Under the pieces are notes generated by a model, which saw only the letters and a list, made by a program, of their open reading frames with translations, searched no databases and had not been told where the DNA came from. A program made the position numbers and the translations under genes. DNA of 64,000 nucleotides from Posidonia oceanica (Eukaryota > Streptophyta > Magnoliopsida > Alismatales > Posidoniaceae): positions 87,813,501 through 87,877,500 of the forward strand of contig JAZBRS010000057.1 in the NCBI GenBank assembly GCA_037176725.1, given 5' to 3'. Every line of letters starts with the position of its first letter. Position 1 is the stretch's first letter. Shown here piece by piece: positions 42,581 through 53,738 of the stretch.

Positions 42581-43596
42581 ACTGATCGAGATGCTGTCGC
42601 ACTGAGCTGGACCTCACTGTTGGTCTGGGCTGCCTGCACTATGCCAGACTTCTCCTCGTCTGAGTAGTAGTCCTCAATGCAGACCCACTCTTCCGTCGGT
42701 AGCGGAGAGCTCTGGCACGGCTCTTGTTGCGCTGCGGCTTGACCGCTGCTCGAACCAAGGGTACCTGCACTGGTGAAGTTAGTGAGGTCCCGAGGGATGG
42801 TCATCCTCCGATTCTTTGGCTGCATGTGTCTATCTTCACTGGACTGCGGGTCGTATCTGAGACCCTCGGAGTCTCTTCGCTCCTCTGCCACGATCGGCTC
42901 AGCGATCCCCTGGCCGTATTGCTCGAGCGACGTTCCCGTGACGTAACCCCACCTATGACAGACGTTTTCGACCATCCAGAAAGGATTGTTGTGAACGGCT
43001 AAGGAGTTGACACGTTCAAGATCAGGGATAAAGTTAACCGGCTCAGACCAATTAACGCGGTATAAAGCATTCGAAAGCTCAGGGTCAAACTGGACAGTCT
43101 GTGAAGAGACGGAGGAAATCGCCTCGATCCGCTCCTTCTCAAAGTTTTCCGCCATGACAACAATGACATCGTCGTTCCAACGGAACTTGATCATGCGATG
43201 GAGGGTCGAGGGGATGACTTGATGCTTGTGTAGCCAAGGGCGTCCAAGTAGAAGATTGAAATTGGGTTCCAGGTCGACGATGTAGAATTCCACAACGAAT
43301 ACGACCAGGCCAATGGTGAGGGGAATAATCAGAATCCCCAAAGAGTCATGGTGGGTGTTGTCAAAAGCTGTCATTCCCTTTATAGCTGGAGTGATATCCT
43401 CAGCTTTGAATCCGAGCTTTGTTGCTGTACGCAAGGGACAGACGTTAAGGCCTGAACCATTATCAACCAGCAAAAGGGGAATGCAGAAGTTTTTGAATTG
43501 TACCGTGACAAACAGGCATTGGTTGTGATTAATCCCAGCCGAAGGCAGCTCATCACTCGTAAAAGAGATGACCTGGGCCTCCGCGATCATTCCTAC
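42581..43596 (-). pseudogene. Element C aspartic protease and G-patch-like region
   Basis: Minus-strand frame open from the D junction to 42523: GMIAEAQVISFTSDELPSAG, LLVDNGSGLNVCPLRTATKL (Asp-Asn-Gly with the Asp kept), GILIIPLTIGLVVFVVEFYI, NLLLGRPWLHKHQVIPSTLH, MIKFRWNDDVIVVMAENFEK, NPFWMVENVCHRWGYVTGTS, YGQGIAEPIVAEERRDSEGL. The G-patch-like part is at about 42840-42990. Codons to the right of 43596 in the same open frame belong to D's LTR. It is the best-preserved protease/G-patch of the group. Confidence 0.85.
43592..43596. repeat. Target-site duplication, left copy, of D
   Basis: CCTAC before the LTR, against CGTAC at 58342-58346: 5 bp with one mismatch. Removing one copy restores C's reading frame. 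Confidence 0.75.
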
Positions 43597-46500
43597 TGTA
43601 GTAATCCTGAAATTTTGATCGTCCATGCACGATGCCAAAGCTCGCGTGCACCAAATCAAAATAGGCTCACTATATGCGGCAGGATCCGAGGGAAGAAACT
43701 TGACTCGGAAACGCTGGCAAAAAAAGAAAAAGAAATGATAAGACAAAATCGGAGTCGCCACCAAGTCTATTAAGTTGGGAGACAGGGTAAACCGAGGGTA
43801 ATGCATGAAAAGACATGCAAAACCCGATGCAAAGAGATGTGATGCAACACAATGCGATGCGATGCTATGCTATGCTATGACTCGTGCCAAGGATGAAGGA
43901 AAAGGTCGATGCGGGCCAAGAGAAAGGGCAAGGACTTCTGTTACACATGGGGAAGGTGTTAGGCACCCCCGATACGTCTGAGAATCGGTCTTTCTTAGGC
44001 AATCTCGCTCGCTAATGCAAGAAGATGCTTGCCTAATGCCTAAATGCAATGAATGTTTGATTGCTATGCATGGGAAATAAACGTGCTATCTATGTGCTCA
44101 GCAACGCTGCTAGTGTTCCAAACTGGGCGGACCCTGGTTCGTGAGAACTCCTAGGCAGTAAGCATCATAACCCTAATGCAAATGCAGGCGATAAAACAAA
44201 ACTACGAGGAAAACCAGGCAATGCAAACGACATGCAAGGGATAAAGCAAAGTGGGCGTAGAAAACGGTGCAAGTGCGGAAAACGATGCGAAGGCGTAGAA
44301 AATAATGCAAGAGCGCGAAAAACGATGCAAGCAAAGGAAACGATGCAAAAGCACGGAAAACGATGCAAGCATGGGAAATGATGCAAAAGCATGGAAAACG
44401 ATGCAAGCACAGGAAACGATGCAAAGCGCGGAAAACGATGCAAAGGCACGGGAAACGATGCAAAAGCACGGAAAACGATGCAAAGGCGCAGAAAACGATG
44501 CAAAGGCGCGGAAACGATGCAATGGTGTGGAAAACGTTGCAAGCGAGCAATATGCAAAAGAGAAAGCGAAAGCGAATCCGAGGCGAAAACTACAGGAAAG
44601 CGCGCAAGGTGAGGTGCAAAACCAAAACAGGGGTCAGGTAGTAGGCATGGGGGTAGCAGTATGTACAAGAAGCGATAAAACACGGAAAACGGCGAATGAA
44701 ACCAAATCGACGTTTTGAAATCAGATTCAGCCAAACTGCAAGCGTTGGACGCTGCAATATCTACGTCCAACGTTGGATGCTGGCATTGCTAGCGTCCAAC
44801 ACTTGCTGGAGGCTTACAGCATGCAATTTTGGGAAATCAATGCTTTCTAAGCTATATGCATGCGATGCAGATGCAGAGATGCAGCAGGATAGGTGCAAGA
44901 CATGCAGGGCAAACAGGACAGCAGACCAGAAGCAGATTCAGAGCAAGATGCAAGCAAAGATCAGCATTTTAAACAAGCAGGGCGTTGGACGCCCGAGGGC
45001 ATGGCGTCCAACGTTAGACGCCAAAGGGACTGGCGTCCAACACAGGCCAAGGGACAGCAAAGCAAATCAGCATACAGATGATGAACAAAACATGTAAGCA
45101 TGCATTTAGGCTACTGTAAGTAGGCATAGGCTAAACATGCAAGCAGAGGATATGAAAAATCCAAGAACAAACAACATCTACAACGCGTGCCAGGCATAGA
45201 GCTCAACCAGAGCGTTGGACATGAGCTGAACCAGCGTCCAACGTTGGGCGCCAGGATCAGCAGCGTACAACGTACTGGGAGGCACAAACAAGCAAAAACT
45301 CTGCATAAAACTAGCATATGAACTATAAAAGCTGAGGAGCAGTTGCTATGAAGGCTAAGCAAGCATATAAACACAGAAATCATGCAAACAATATGGATCA
45401 GAGCATCATGCAAACACTTGAAACCAGAGTAAATAAGCAACAACGTTAGACACTGGTAGCAGCAGCGTCCAACGTAGGACACTGAAGCCCCCAGCGTCCA
45501 ACACGGACAGATAGCAGATCAAGCATGAATTTAAACCAAAGATCAGAGCATTATATTAAGCATGGCATGGCATCTAAAGGCATGGAAGCAAGCTTGAAAC
45601 AATCACGCACAAGAGGGAGCAATCAAACTACACCGAAGTAGGAGCAAGGCTTAGCAAAAAGGGGCAAGCATGCATGCAAGGTGTTAGACGCTGAAAGCAC
45701 AGTGGCCAACGTTGGACGTGTGCATTCAAGCGTCCAACACCTAGAAAAGACGACAGGCTTAACAAGGGCAAGAAACATGAATCCAAACCTAGCATGGTAT
45801 CTAGAAACATAAAGAGAACATGCTAGAACAAAGCAGTAGCTAAGCATGCAAGCTAAAGCACCACAGAAGCAAAATAAAAGGGGAAGGCAAGCAAATGGAA
45901 CTGCAGGTCGTTGGACACTGCCTCAGTGCAGGTCCAACGTTGGACACTCCAGGTGGGGCGTCCAACGAGCCGAGCAAACCTCTAGCCCAATCGATGCTAA
46001 GATCGATCCAAAACTGGAACCTAAGGATCCAGGAAGCAGGAGGAGGACGAGACAAATACACCCATGTGTTCGGAGCTGGAAGTGGATGGCCAGATTGGGC
46101 CACCCATCTCCTCCACCTCGCTGCCGGAGGCTGGGCCAATTCCGGCCAACTAAGGTGGCGTGCATGTGTGCTAGCTATCCTATCATGCTACTACGTGCGT
46201 GTGCTGACTAAGGGAAGTGAGAACCTACTTGGTTGCGGCCTAGAATGGAGTGTTTGCGCTTGCGGCCAGCATTACGGAAGATGGCAGTGAGGCTGCTCCG
46301 GTGAGCTTGCTTGGCGTGCTGGGTGCTCAAGCGAGGTTGCTAGAAGGCTGAGAGGGGTCGTGGGAGTTTGCTCTAGCTCTGGGAGTGGTCGAATTGGCGA
46401 GAGAATGGCTATGGTGTGCTGTGTGTGCTTGGGAAGAAGGCTGTTTTGAGTGGTTTTGTTGGTTGGGTTCTGGGGATTGGCAGCAGTGGCGGAGGCTTTG

Positions 46501-47113
46501 GCAAGTCTTGGCAGGTGAAGCTACAATGGAGGCCACGAGGGTTGTCAGGTGGAGGCGTGGGACTTGTCAGAGGGCTGGGGAAAGTCGTTGGTGGCCAGAG
46601 AAACGTGGCTGATGGCAGTGACCACGGAGGAGAGTGGTTTGCCCATCGGGGAAGGAAGGGACGGCTAGTAAGTGGAGTAACTTCGGTTTGGAAGGTAGTG
46701 GATGGCTTGGAGTGCATGAGAGGATGGGTAGTAAGTGCGTACGGGCAGCGGAGGGGATGGGAGGTGAGCTGAAGGTGGCGGAGCAGCCGCTGTAGCTCCC
46801 GGGTCGTTGGACGCTAGTGCAGAATGCATCCAACGTTGGATGCTAGCACATGGTGCGTCCAACGTTGGACACTGCCCGTGCCAGCGTTCAACACGCCTAG
46901 GAGGCAAAAGGCTGAAATGGGCTTGGACTTGGGCTTAAAAAAGGTTTAAAAAGGTGTAAAAGGCTTAGGTTGAGGTTTTGGGGTTTAGGTAAGGTTTTAG
47001 GTTTGGTTTTGGGGTAGAAATGGGTTAGTCTAAAAAAGAGAGCCATCCCAGAGTCCAAGCAAGCCTGCAGGAGAAACCACCAACTTCCAGGTTGTCAGAA
47101 TGGGGTGTCTGCA
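43597..47113 (-). repeat. D 3' LTR (3517 bp)
   Basis: Plus strand starts TGTAGTAATCC and ends GTGTCTGCA (TGCAGACACC on the minus strand; one base altered from TGTAGACACC). The conserved block is at 43949-43970. A minisatellite of GGAAAACGATGCAAAGGCGC-type units lies at about 44265-44545 and is longer than in the other D LTR, explaining most of the 39-bp length difference. A GATGC/TATGC microsatellite is at 43848-43880. Confidence 0.95.
44744..46892 (-). repeat. Seven clusters of 28-29-bp inverted-repeat modules in D 3' LTR (15 modules)
   Basis: Clusters: 44744-44800, 44984-45041, 45214-45271, 45444-45501, 45683-45738, 45910-45966 (two modules each) and 46806-46892 (three). Read on the minus strand the order is 3-2-2-2-2-2-2, against 4-2-2-2-2-2-2 in the E1 LTR. 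Arms are GTTGGACGC/GCGTCCAAC or close variants. The clusters lie 215-240 bp apart, apart from an 840-bp gap before the triplet. Confidence 0.9.
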
Positions 47114-47127
47114 GATGCCCCTCCCTG
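47114..47127 (-). other. D polypurine tract
   Basis: GATGCCCCTCCCTG on the plus strand, reverse complement CAGGGAGGGGCATC, identical to E1's tract and adjacent to the 3' LTR. Confidence 0.85.
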
Positions 47128-49600
47128 AGTGAGGTCAAGTGTAGCGAGACCGCTGCTCAGGGTAGACAAGACACCCTACCTGACGCCGGCAGGAGCGCAA
47201 ATTGCTGTAGGCGTGAGTCATTTATCCGGCAGATGCATCAGAAATCATGACTCAATGCCACAATGCAAATGTAGATGCGAATGTTGATGCCGATGCTGAT
47301 GCTAAAGCAGATGCTAATGCAGTAGTTAGTGCAGATGCTAATGCAGAAGTTAGTGCAGATGTTAGTGCAGATGCTAAAGCAGATGCTAATGCAGAAGTTA
47401 GTGCAGATGATAGTGCAGATGCTAAAGCAGATGCTAATGCAGAACTGGTGAGCGATGCGAATGCTGATGTTGAACCAATATGAACTAGTGCACGTGCGGG
47501 TGCTGTGCATGAGGAGATGCTATGCTGATGCTTGGTGAGTGCTGGTGCTAATGCTAATGCTGATGCTATGGGAGCTTGCTATGTTGCAGGTGCTAATGCT
47601 TGTTGTGAGTGCTAGTGCTAATGCTGTGAGTGCTAGTGCTAATGCTGTGAGTGCTGGTGCTGCGAATGCAGCCACCAACGGGGAATGCTAGGGCAGTGTA
47701 GTGTGATGCATGCTGAAGCGAGGAGAGGCAAAAGGCTCTACGATGCAACGCGACAAGTTGGCTGCTTGTCCAAACTTGCGCAAAAGCGGCTCTAGAAGGA
47801 CAAACGCACCTGCCGCTCGGGTGGGTTGGCTGCTAGTCCGAGGAAGACCAAGGGTCCTTGTCCATTCGGAAAAAGTGAAACAAGCAGGAGCTCGCGAGGC
47901 CGTGAGAAGGAGAAAATGCTTGCCTCCAGTCGAGGCAGCAAATAGGCAAAGAAGCGGGGAGGACAATGCAATGCAAAGGATGTCCTAAGTGATGTAGGAA
48001 GGTGAATGCAAATGCAGATGAATGCGAACACTAGAATGCTGTGCTAATGCAAATGGTATGCTTACGCTAATGCTTACTGCGTTGTACTCCTCTGGGTGAA
48101 GGCGGGATGGTGCATGCACGTGGGAAAGTGGAAATGCAATGCAATGCTGTCGCTGGCCAATGCAAGTAGGCCAGGCGACGGGGGTGCCATTCGCAAAGCT
48201 CGATTGTAGACGAATGGCAATGCAAGTGCATGGAGTAAAGCTGAAAGTAAAGATGCTAAAAGTAAAGTAGGGGATGTGCATACAATGGCGGGTACGAAAT
48301 GCCTGGGAAAGAGGAATGCAGAAGTTGGCGTAAGGACCACAAAGGAGCAGCAATGCAATAAGGGTGCAATGTTATGCAGTGGGATGCAGGATATGCAGCG
48401 GAACGCCAGGCACACGGAATCAAGAAAACAATCCCAAGGCCGTGCACTACTGCGGGTACCATCCAAAGCCGGCAAGCTGTGAAAGTCTTGCGGGTGCTGA
48501 GGATGTTACCTTAAGCAATACGCGAACAAGGGGTCCGGATCCTAAGCACGCAATGTCCGTGTATTGATGAGATGCAATACTAGGATTGACTTTACAGGGA
48601 GATACAAAGAAGCTACATGATGCTATGCAATGCGAATGTTGTGAAATGTAGTGTACAAACAATGGAACGCCGGGCATGCGAAACTGGGAAAACGATCCTA
48701 GTTGCGCGATGTCCGCGAGATGATGAAATGCTAATGCCATGCAATAAAATGCTATTACACTAAGATTAAATGGGTGATAGGTTAATGTACCTATTACCGG
48801 ATAGTTAGGGCTATCAGCCCGCGAGAAGTTAACGGACTCATCGCCGGATAGTTAGGGCTATCAGCCTGTGGATGGTGACAGGCCAGTGAGTCTGTCAGGC
48901 AAGAGAGGTGATTACAAGGGGGATAACTTGTAACCACGAATGCAACGGGAATACCATACCCGAAGGTGTGGCAGAGGTCCGTAGACGCTCCCGTAACAGT
49001 TGGGGATGTCAGCCCAAATGCAGATGTAGATGGGATACCATGGGGTAGCTAAATAAAGATGCCCCTGGTATCGGTGAACGATACCAGGGGACAGCCGAAG
49101 CGCCCATGGCATCAAAATGCAAGATGGAGACAACACTAATGGGTTTGTCGGTCGAGTAGTTAGGACTACCAACCCGAATGCAGTGAAATGGACGTAAGGG
49201 CTCACCGTGCAAAGTGCAATGACGGTGGGGGATGCAATGGAATAATGCAAATGCAAGGTGATAAGTTAACGGACTTATCGCCGAATAGTTGGGGATATCA
49301 GCCCGAATGCAATGCGGATATGCGGGATGACATTTTAACGGGCGTCAACCAAGCAGTTAGGGCTGCCAACCCGATGCAGAGGAATGCAGAGTGATAGGTT
49401 AACGGATCCATCGCCGAGCAGTTAGGGCTACCAGCTCGGATGCAGAAATGCTAGCACGATAAAATGATAGGTTGACGGACCCATCGCCGAGCAGGTAGGG
49501 CTGCCATCCCGGATGTAGAATGATGCAGAAAGGAAACAGGAATCCATCGCGATAGGCGTGCAATGGTCTCTGCACGGGCACGCTTCGTGGCGTCACGAGG
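47128..49600 (-). repeat. D 3' region: GCT/GCA-rich repeats and hairpin repeats
   Basis: 47114-47230 matches E1's terminal region. 47260-47690 is built of GATGCTAATGCAGATGCT-type trinucleotide-phase units. From 48776 to 49510 an approximately 55-60-bp repeat occurs about five times. It combines a stem like GATAAGTTAACGGACTTATC (48781, 49259, 49393, 49465) with a second part GAGCAGTTAGGGCTACCAG. No gene is credible. The region replaces the whole protease-to-integrase block of relatives. Confidence 0.7.
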
Positions 49601-50223
49601 TGACAAATGAGGTACATGCCGGTCATCACGGACCTGCCCAACGCGGTGGGTGGCAAAATTTGAAAAGCAAGGAGCCTCTGAGCGAGGCAGGCAAAAGTGC
49701 TCGTCCTTGGCTCTGGTTTTCGAAAACAGGGAGAAGGGAAGATAAAGATATATTACAGCATGCATGTTTTGGTGGCTTTGGACTCAAAGCAGCTGTGCCA
49801 TGAGGGCGTTTCTGCACTTTCCGACTTAGAGACTTGACCCTCGAGCGACGCCATGCCGAGTTGTGGTTGGTGGCTCTCGTTCTCACTCTTGGCTTGGGAT
49901 GAGGCCTCAACTTTGCAGAGTATAGCCTTTGGCTGCAGGGTAGCAGAAGGGTCGGATGCAGCTTCACAGCCTCCGTCTCAATTCCTCGGGGACCTGCTAC
50001 CACTTTTGACGCTCACAAATGATATTTCTTTTCCCCTTATGAGCGACTAGAGTTGCATCTAACCTGCCAAGGGAGTAGAGTTGTCTGCAGAGGGGATTGG
50101 AGTGTGCTGCTGCACTTGGAGGGTGGGGCCAGGTCCTCTTGATAATGCATCCCGTGTAGTTGCCAGTGTGGCGCTTGGAGCTGAAAGCTGAGGGGGCTTC
50201 GATGCTCGTCCGAGTCACTCCAC
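49601..50223 (-). other. D segment of unknown origin
   Basis: More balanced composition than its surroundings, with several short minus-strand frames (for example 49626-50003 and 49997-50227) interrupted by stops. I recognise no domain. It lies between two blocks of the D hairpin repeat and may be a captured fragment of host DNA together with the ORF to its right. Confidence 0.35.
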
Positions 50224-50709
50224 TCATGAGTGCCTTCTTTCTTCAACTTCTTTCTGCATTTCATCTTTTGTGCTCAGCATGCATATCATGTTGTCATTTC
50301 TTTTGCTCACATGACCTCTATTCTTTTGGATATGCATGTCTTCACCCTCTTGGGGTAGCAGTCCCAGGTGAGGCATTGAGAGTTCGGCTGATCGGCGTAC
50401 ACCTTCAGCCTCTGCAATGTGTCGACAGCCTCTGGCTATGCTCTGCTCTGCTTTGGTCCTCTCCATGATCGGTGGACTCTCTTGATAAAATGGATCTTGC
50501 TTTGGGAGCATCGAGCTCGGCGAGTCGCTCTGTTCTGCTCTAGTCTCACCCTGTAGCCACATGCAAGAGATGGCGCCGCTCGGGTGAGACCTGCCTGAGA
50601 CCGTCACTGCTTGACATCCTCTAGGCGCTGCTTGTTTGTCCAAAGCCGGTTTCTGATTATACAAATGTTTGTGGGTTTTGTATATTTTAGCAGGGGAAAG
50701 GACAAACAT
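50224..50709 (-). CDS. D ORF of 161 codons, unknown protein, possible spliced exon
   Basis: Minus strand, from MFVLSPAKIYK to a stop at 50224. The first 20 residues lie in AT-rich sequence. At about 50655 the minus strand reads TTTGTATAATCAG followed by AAACCGGC, an acceptable plant 3' splice site, and a donor-like GACAG/GTAAGTCC sits near 51253 at the end of the gag-related sequence. The putative exon starts KPALDKQAAPRG. No known domain; composition is polar and charged, with no membrane segment. It may be a captured host exon, or chance. Confidence that it is expressed is low. Confidence 0.3.
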   Translation of the reverse strand: MFVLSPAKIYKTHKHLYNQKPALDKQAAPRGCQAVTVSGRSHPSGAISCMWLQGETRAEQSDSPSSMLPKQDPFYQESPPIMERTKAEQSIARGCRHIAEAEGVRRSAELSMPHLGLLPQEGEDMHIQKNRGHVSKRNDNMICMLSTKDEMQKEVEERRHS

Positions 50710-51250
50710 GTTTTTGGGTTTTGCATTGGTTTTGTATTTTTATGATTTTTGTTTAGGAAAACATAAAAGGGAAAACCAGCAGAAAGGCGAAGAAAATATT
50801 TTTGCTGTTTTTTTATTTTCTTAATTTTTTTGGCTTTATGCTTTATAGGATGCTAGAAATGATATGTACATGCAATAAAGGACAATGCATGATGACAGAT
50901 ATGTGCAAGATGGTTGATATACATGCAAAGTGATTGATATGTGCAGGTGATAAGTTGACGGACTTATCGCCGAATAGTTAGGGATATCAGCCTGAATGAT
51001 AAGTTGATGGACTTATCATCGAGCAGTTAGGGTTGCCAGCCCAGTGATGATAGGTTAACGAACCTATCACCGAATAGTTAGGGGTATCAGCCCGATGATG
51101 ATGAATGCATGTAGGAAAAAATGCAAGTTTTTAAGGTTTTTGTTGTTTTTATGCCTTTTATGATTTTCTGGCATGGCAAGAAAACACAAAAACAAAACAA
51201 AACAAAAAGAAAAGACAGTGTAGGGAACAAAAGAGAGGTAAAAGGGACTT
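50710..51250 (-). repeat. D AT-rich stretch and second block of hairpin repeats
   Basis: T-rich plus strand at 50690-50850, then three more copies of the repeat at 50948-51100 (GATAAGTTGACGGACTTATC, GATAAGTTGATGGACTTATC, GATAGGTTAACGAACCTATC), then an A/C-rich run at 51180-51210. No gene. Confidence 0.7.
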
Positions 51251-53738
51251 ACCTGTCAGCGACCTAGGGAGGGAGGTGCTGGGTCTGCTCCTATGCTGCT
51301 GACGCTGTCGGCGAGATCCACTGTTGGCAGTGCGGGGAGCACCAGGGCTGTTGGATCTACTGATGGCAGTGTGGGGAGCACTAGGGCTGCAAAAGTTGGA
51401 GGAGGAGCTAACCTGGATGGTGCTACGATTAGGCTTGCTGTCGATTCTGCCATTGCGCTTCCGAGCGTCCCCCAGGTAAACAGGAAGAGAGGAAGAGGGG
51501 ATTGCGTCGACGGGATCGGAAGGACCCACCGGGGCAGAGCTGGGTTCAAAGAAGATTGGGGTAAGCCCCCGAGGTTGCGGCATCCTTGAAGCCTGCAGGC
51601 TCAGAAGAGGAAGGGCCAGCTATACTAGGGTGTGCGAGTGCAAGTGCAGGTGTATGAGCAGCCTCTTGCGGACTGACGACGAGGGTCCCGTTGTCAATCA
51701 GGTCCTGAACGACATACCGGAGAGTGAGGCAATTATCCGTTGAATGCCCCGTGGCTCGATGGTAATCACAATACTTGCTCGCATCGTACCACCTCGGAAG
51801 AGGATTTGGTGGCGGGCGAGTTTCTGGGAGCCTCAGAAGCGACACAACCTAGGGAAAGACGGCACTTAGCGGCTCACCGAGTGGGGTGAAGTCGCTCTTA
51901 GCGCAGCAGACTCGTCTTTGCTTAGGCTGTTGTCCTTGCTGAGCTGGTGCGACGTGATGCACTGGCTCAACGGTGGCAGTGTGTGCGGTGGGTGCATAAA
52001 TAGGTGCGTGCACTAGCAGAAAAGGGTCCGATCGACTTTCTACAAAGGCAGGCACTTCAGGAGGATCAGTGCATGCGACGGCGTGCTGGTCGGAGCAGTC
52101 GAAAGCGGAGTTGTTGCTGCAATTGCTACTGCAGCAATCGTTGGTGTTGTTGGCCTGCCTAGTCAATGCAAAAAGTGCAGGGAAATGCCCACTCTGCAGT
52201 GAGCTTTCCATGCGGGCGCCAGTCCTAATTAGCAATGCAAAACTAGTGATGTGCTGGATGCAAAGCATAGTCCCAGTCGCTGGCAATGCCCCTTTGACGA
52301 TCATCTCGATAGAATCCTCCTCGGAGGGTCTATCCCTGACCTGGGCGGCTATGGGGCACCAGCGACCGACATACTCCTCGAATGGCTCTTAGGGCCTTTG
52401 ACGGATGGCGACGAGATCCTCCTTCTTGGGGATCAAGTCAAGGTTGAAAGCATATTGCTCAAGGAAAGCCCGAGAAAGACCAGTCCAAGTCTGAACCGCA
52501 GCCATGTCAAGGGACGTGAACCACCTGAGCGCAGGGCCAGTCAAACTCTTCTGGAACAGGCGAATAAGGAGCCTTTCATCAGCCTGAGGCTGAGCAAGGT
52601 CCCCACAGTATGCCTTCGGATGCGAGATGGGGCAGCCTTTGCCATTGTATTTGTCGAAGTCCGGGATGTGGAACTTCAAAGGGAGTGCAGCCTCTGGAAA
52701 GAGACAGAGGTCGCGAAATTGGTAGGGCTGGCGGTCCTAGCCTTGCACTTGACGAAGTGCTCTCTCTAGATCGCCCAACCTGGTGAGGAGGGCATCTGAG
52801 GCTGCTGCTGGCGATGGTTGTGCAGTAGAGGCAGGGACCACGTATACTGTGTGGGTCGCACGAGAGTGCTCCTCCAGATCCACCGTCACGCCACCTGGTG
52901 TCGTAGCGTGAGGGCCAGCATACCCGTGCGAGGGTGTAAAGTGCGGTGCTATGTATGTAGGAGCCTGAACCTGATGCAAAGAAGATGGATAGATAGAATG
53001 CTGTGAAGTATAAGGTGCAGTGCGAGGGAGCAGCAGCTGTTGCACTAGCACGGTGCCAGGCAACAGGCCTAAGGGGTGCTGTGCTCCTGCCAATCTAGAA
53101 GACTGGCCACCAGAGGAAGGAGTTGCATGCTGTGCAAAGTGTTGTGCAGGTGCAGGAGGCCGATAATGTGCCCCCATCACCGAAGCTGTGAGGATCCGGG
53201 GCGATGGAAAGGGCGGAGGTGCAATGTAGTGCACCTGTAGGGCTACAGAGGGCAGCACTGGAACCTCAGGGGTTGGGCGGGAAGAGCAGGCCACAGTCAG
53301 GTCGAGTGCGAGAGCCATGCTTCGTAGCCTATCGGCCTTAGCCAATAAACGCTGCACTTGCAAGGCAGAGAAAGCATCGACCGACGGGCCGGGACACAAA
53401 GAGATGTCCACCAAAGGAGGCATGGAAACCAAGGAAGCAATAGGAGTGGATCCTACGCAAGAGGCAGCTGCAGAAGGCTGGATTCCCAAGACGGGAAGGC
53501 CCTGGGATGGAACAAAAGGCGACGCTTCTGGAGCCAGAATGGTTGTCACCACGGCAGACTCGGTGACAAGCTCCAGGTCGGCCAAGGTCGACCCTTGATC
53601 CAGATATAAGGGCTGGGAAGTCTCCTACACTAGAAGTGGAGAGGAGACGGAGGACGCCAAAGTAGGGGAAGGAGAGACCGAAGTCGGTATCTCCCCCGAC
53701 GCCAAAAAGGAAGAGGGTTCGCCAGTATGCTGGGCCAT
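51251..53738 (-). pseudogene. gag: D gag, multiple stops
   Basis: Start at 53738 (MAQHTGEPSS, the MAQ start of the group). Proline-rich N-terminus to 52740; capsid-like HIPDFDKYNGKGCPISHPKA, ERLLIRLFQKSLTGPALRWF and FEEYVGRWCPIAAQVRDRPS at 52300-52680; Asn/Ser-rich stretch; CHHC knuckle YCDYHRATGHSTDNC near 51750-51795, intact; VQDLIDNGTLVVSPQEA. In-frame stops near 53627 (TAG), 52736 (TAG), 52388 (TAA) and 51848 (TAG). After the gag stop near 51549 a further open stretch reaches a donor-like site at 51253. No protease follows. Confidence 0.82.

Larger units (their letters stand above)
40720..43596 (-). mobile_element. Element C, left segment (protease to RT), Tat-lineage Ty3/gypsy
   Basis: Minus-strand element interrupted on the left by B (in RT) and on the right by D (in the protease N-terminal region). 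It continues at 58342. The D junction keeps C's frame: the right flank ends with the ESMV motif and the left flank resumes G-M-I-A-E, as in the uninterrupted copies E1 and B. Confidence 0.88.

Noticed and set aside
43597..43806. N-terminal part of the 427-codon minus-strand ORF at 42523-43806 as protease sequence
   Set aside because: The codons right of 43596 are D LTR sequence fused by chance to element C's protease frame.
47247..47483. ORF encoding an Asp-Ala-Asn repeat protein
   Set aside because: Reading of a GATGCTAATGCA simple repeat in D's 3' region, on the strand opposite to the element.
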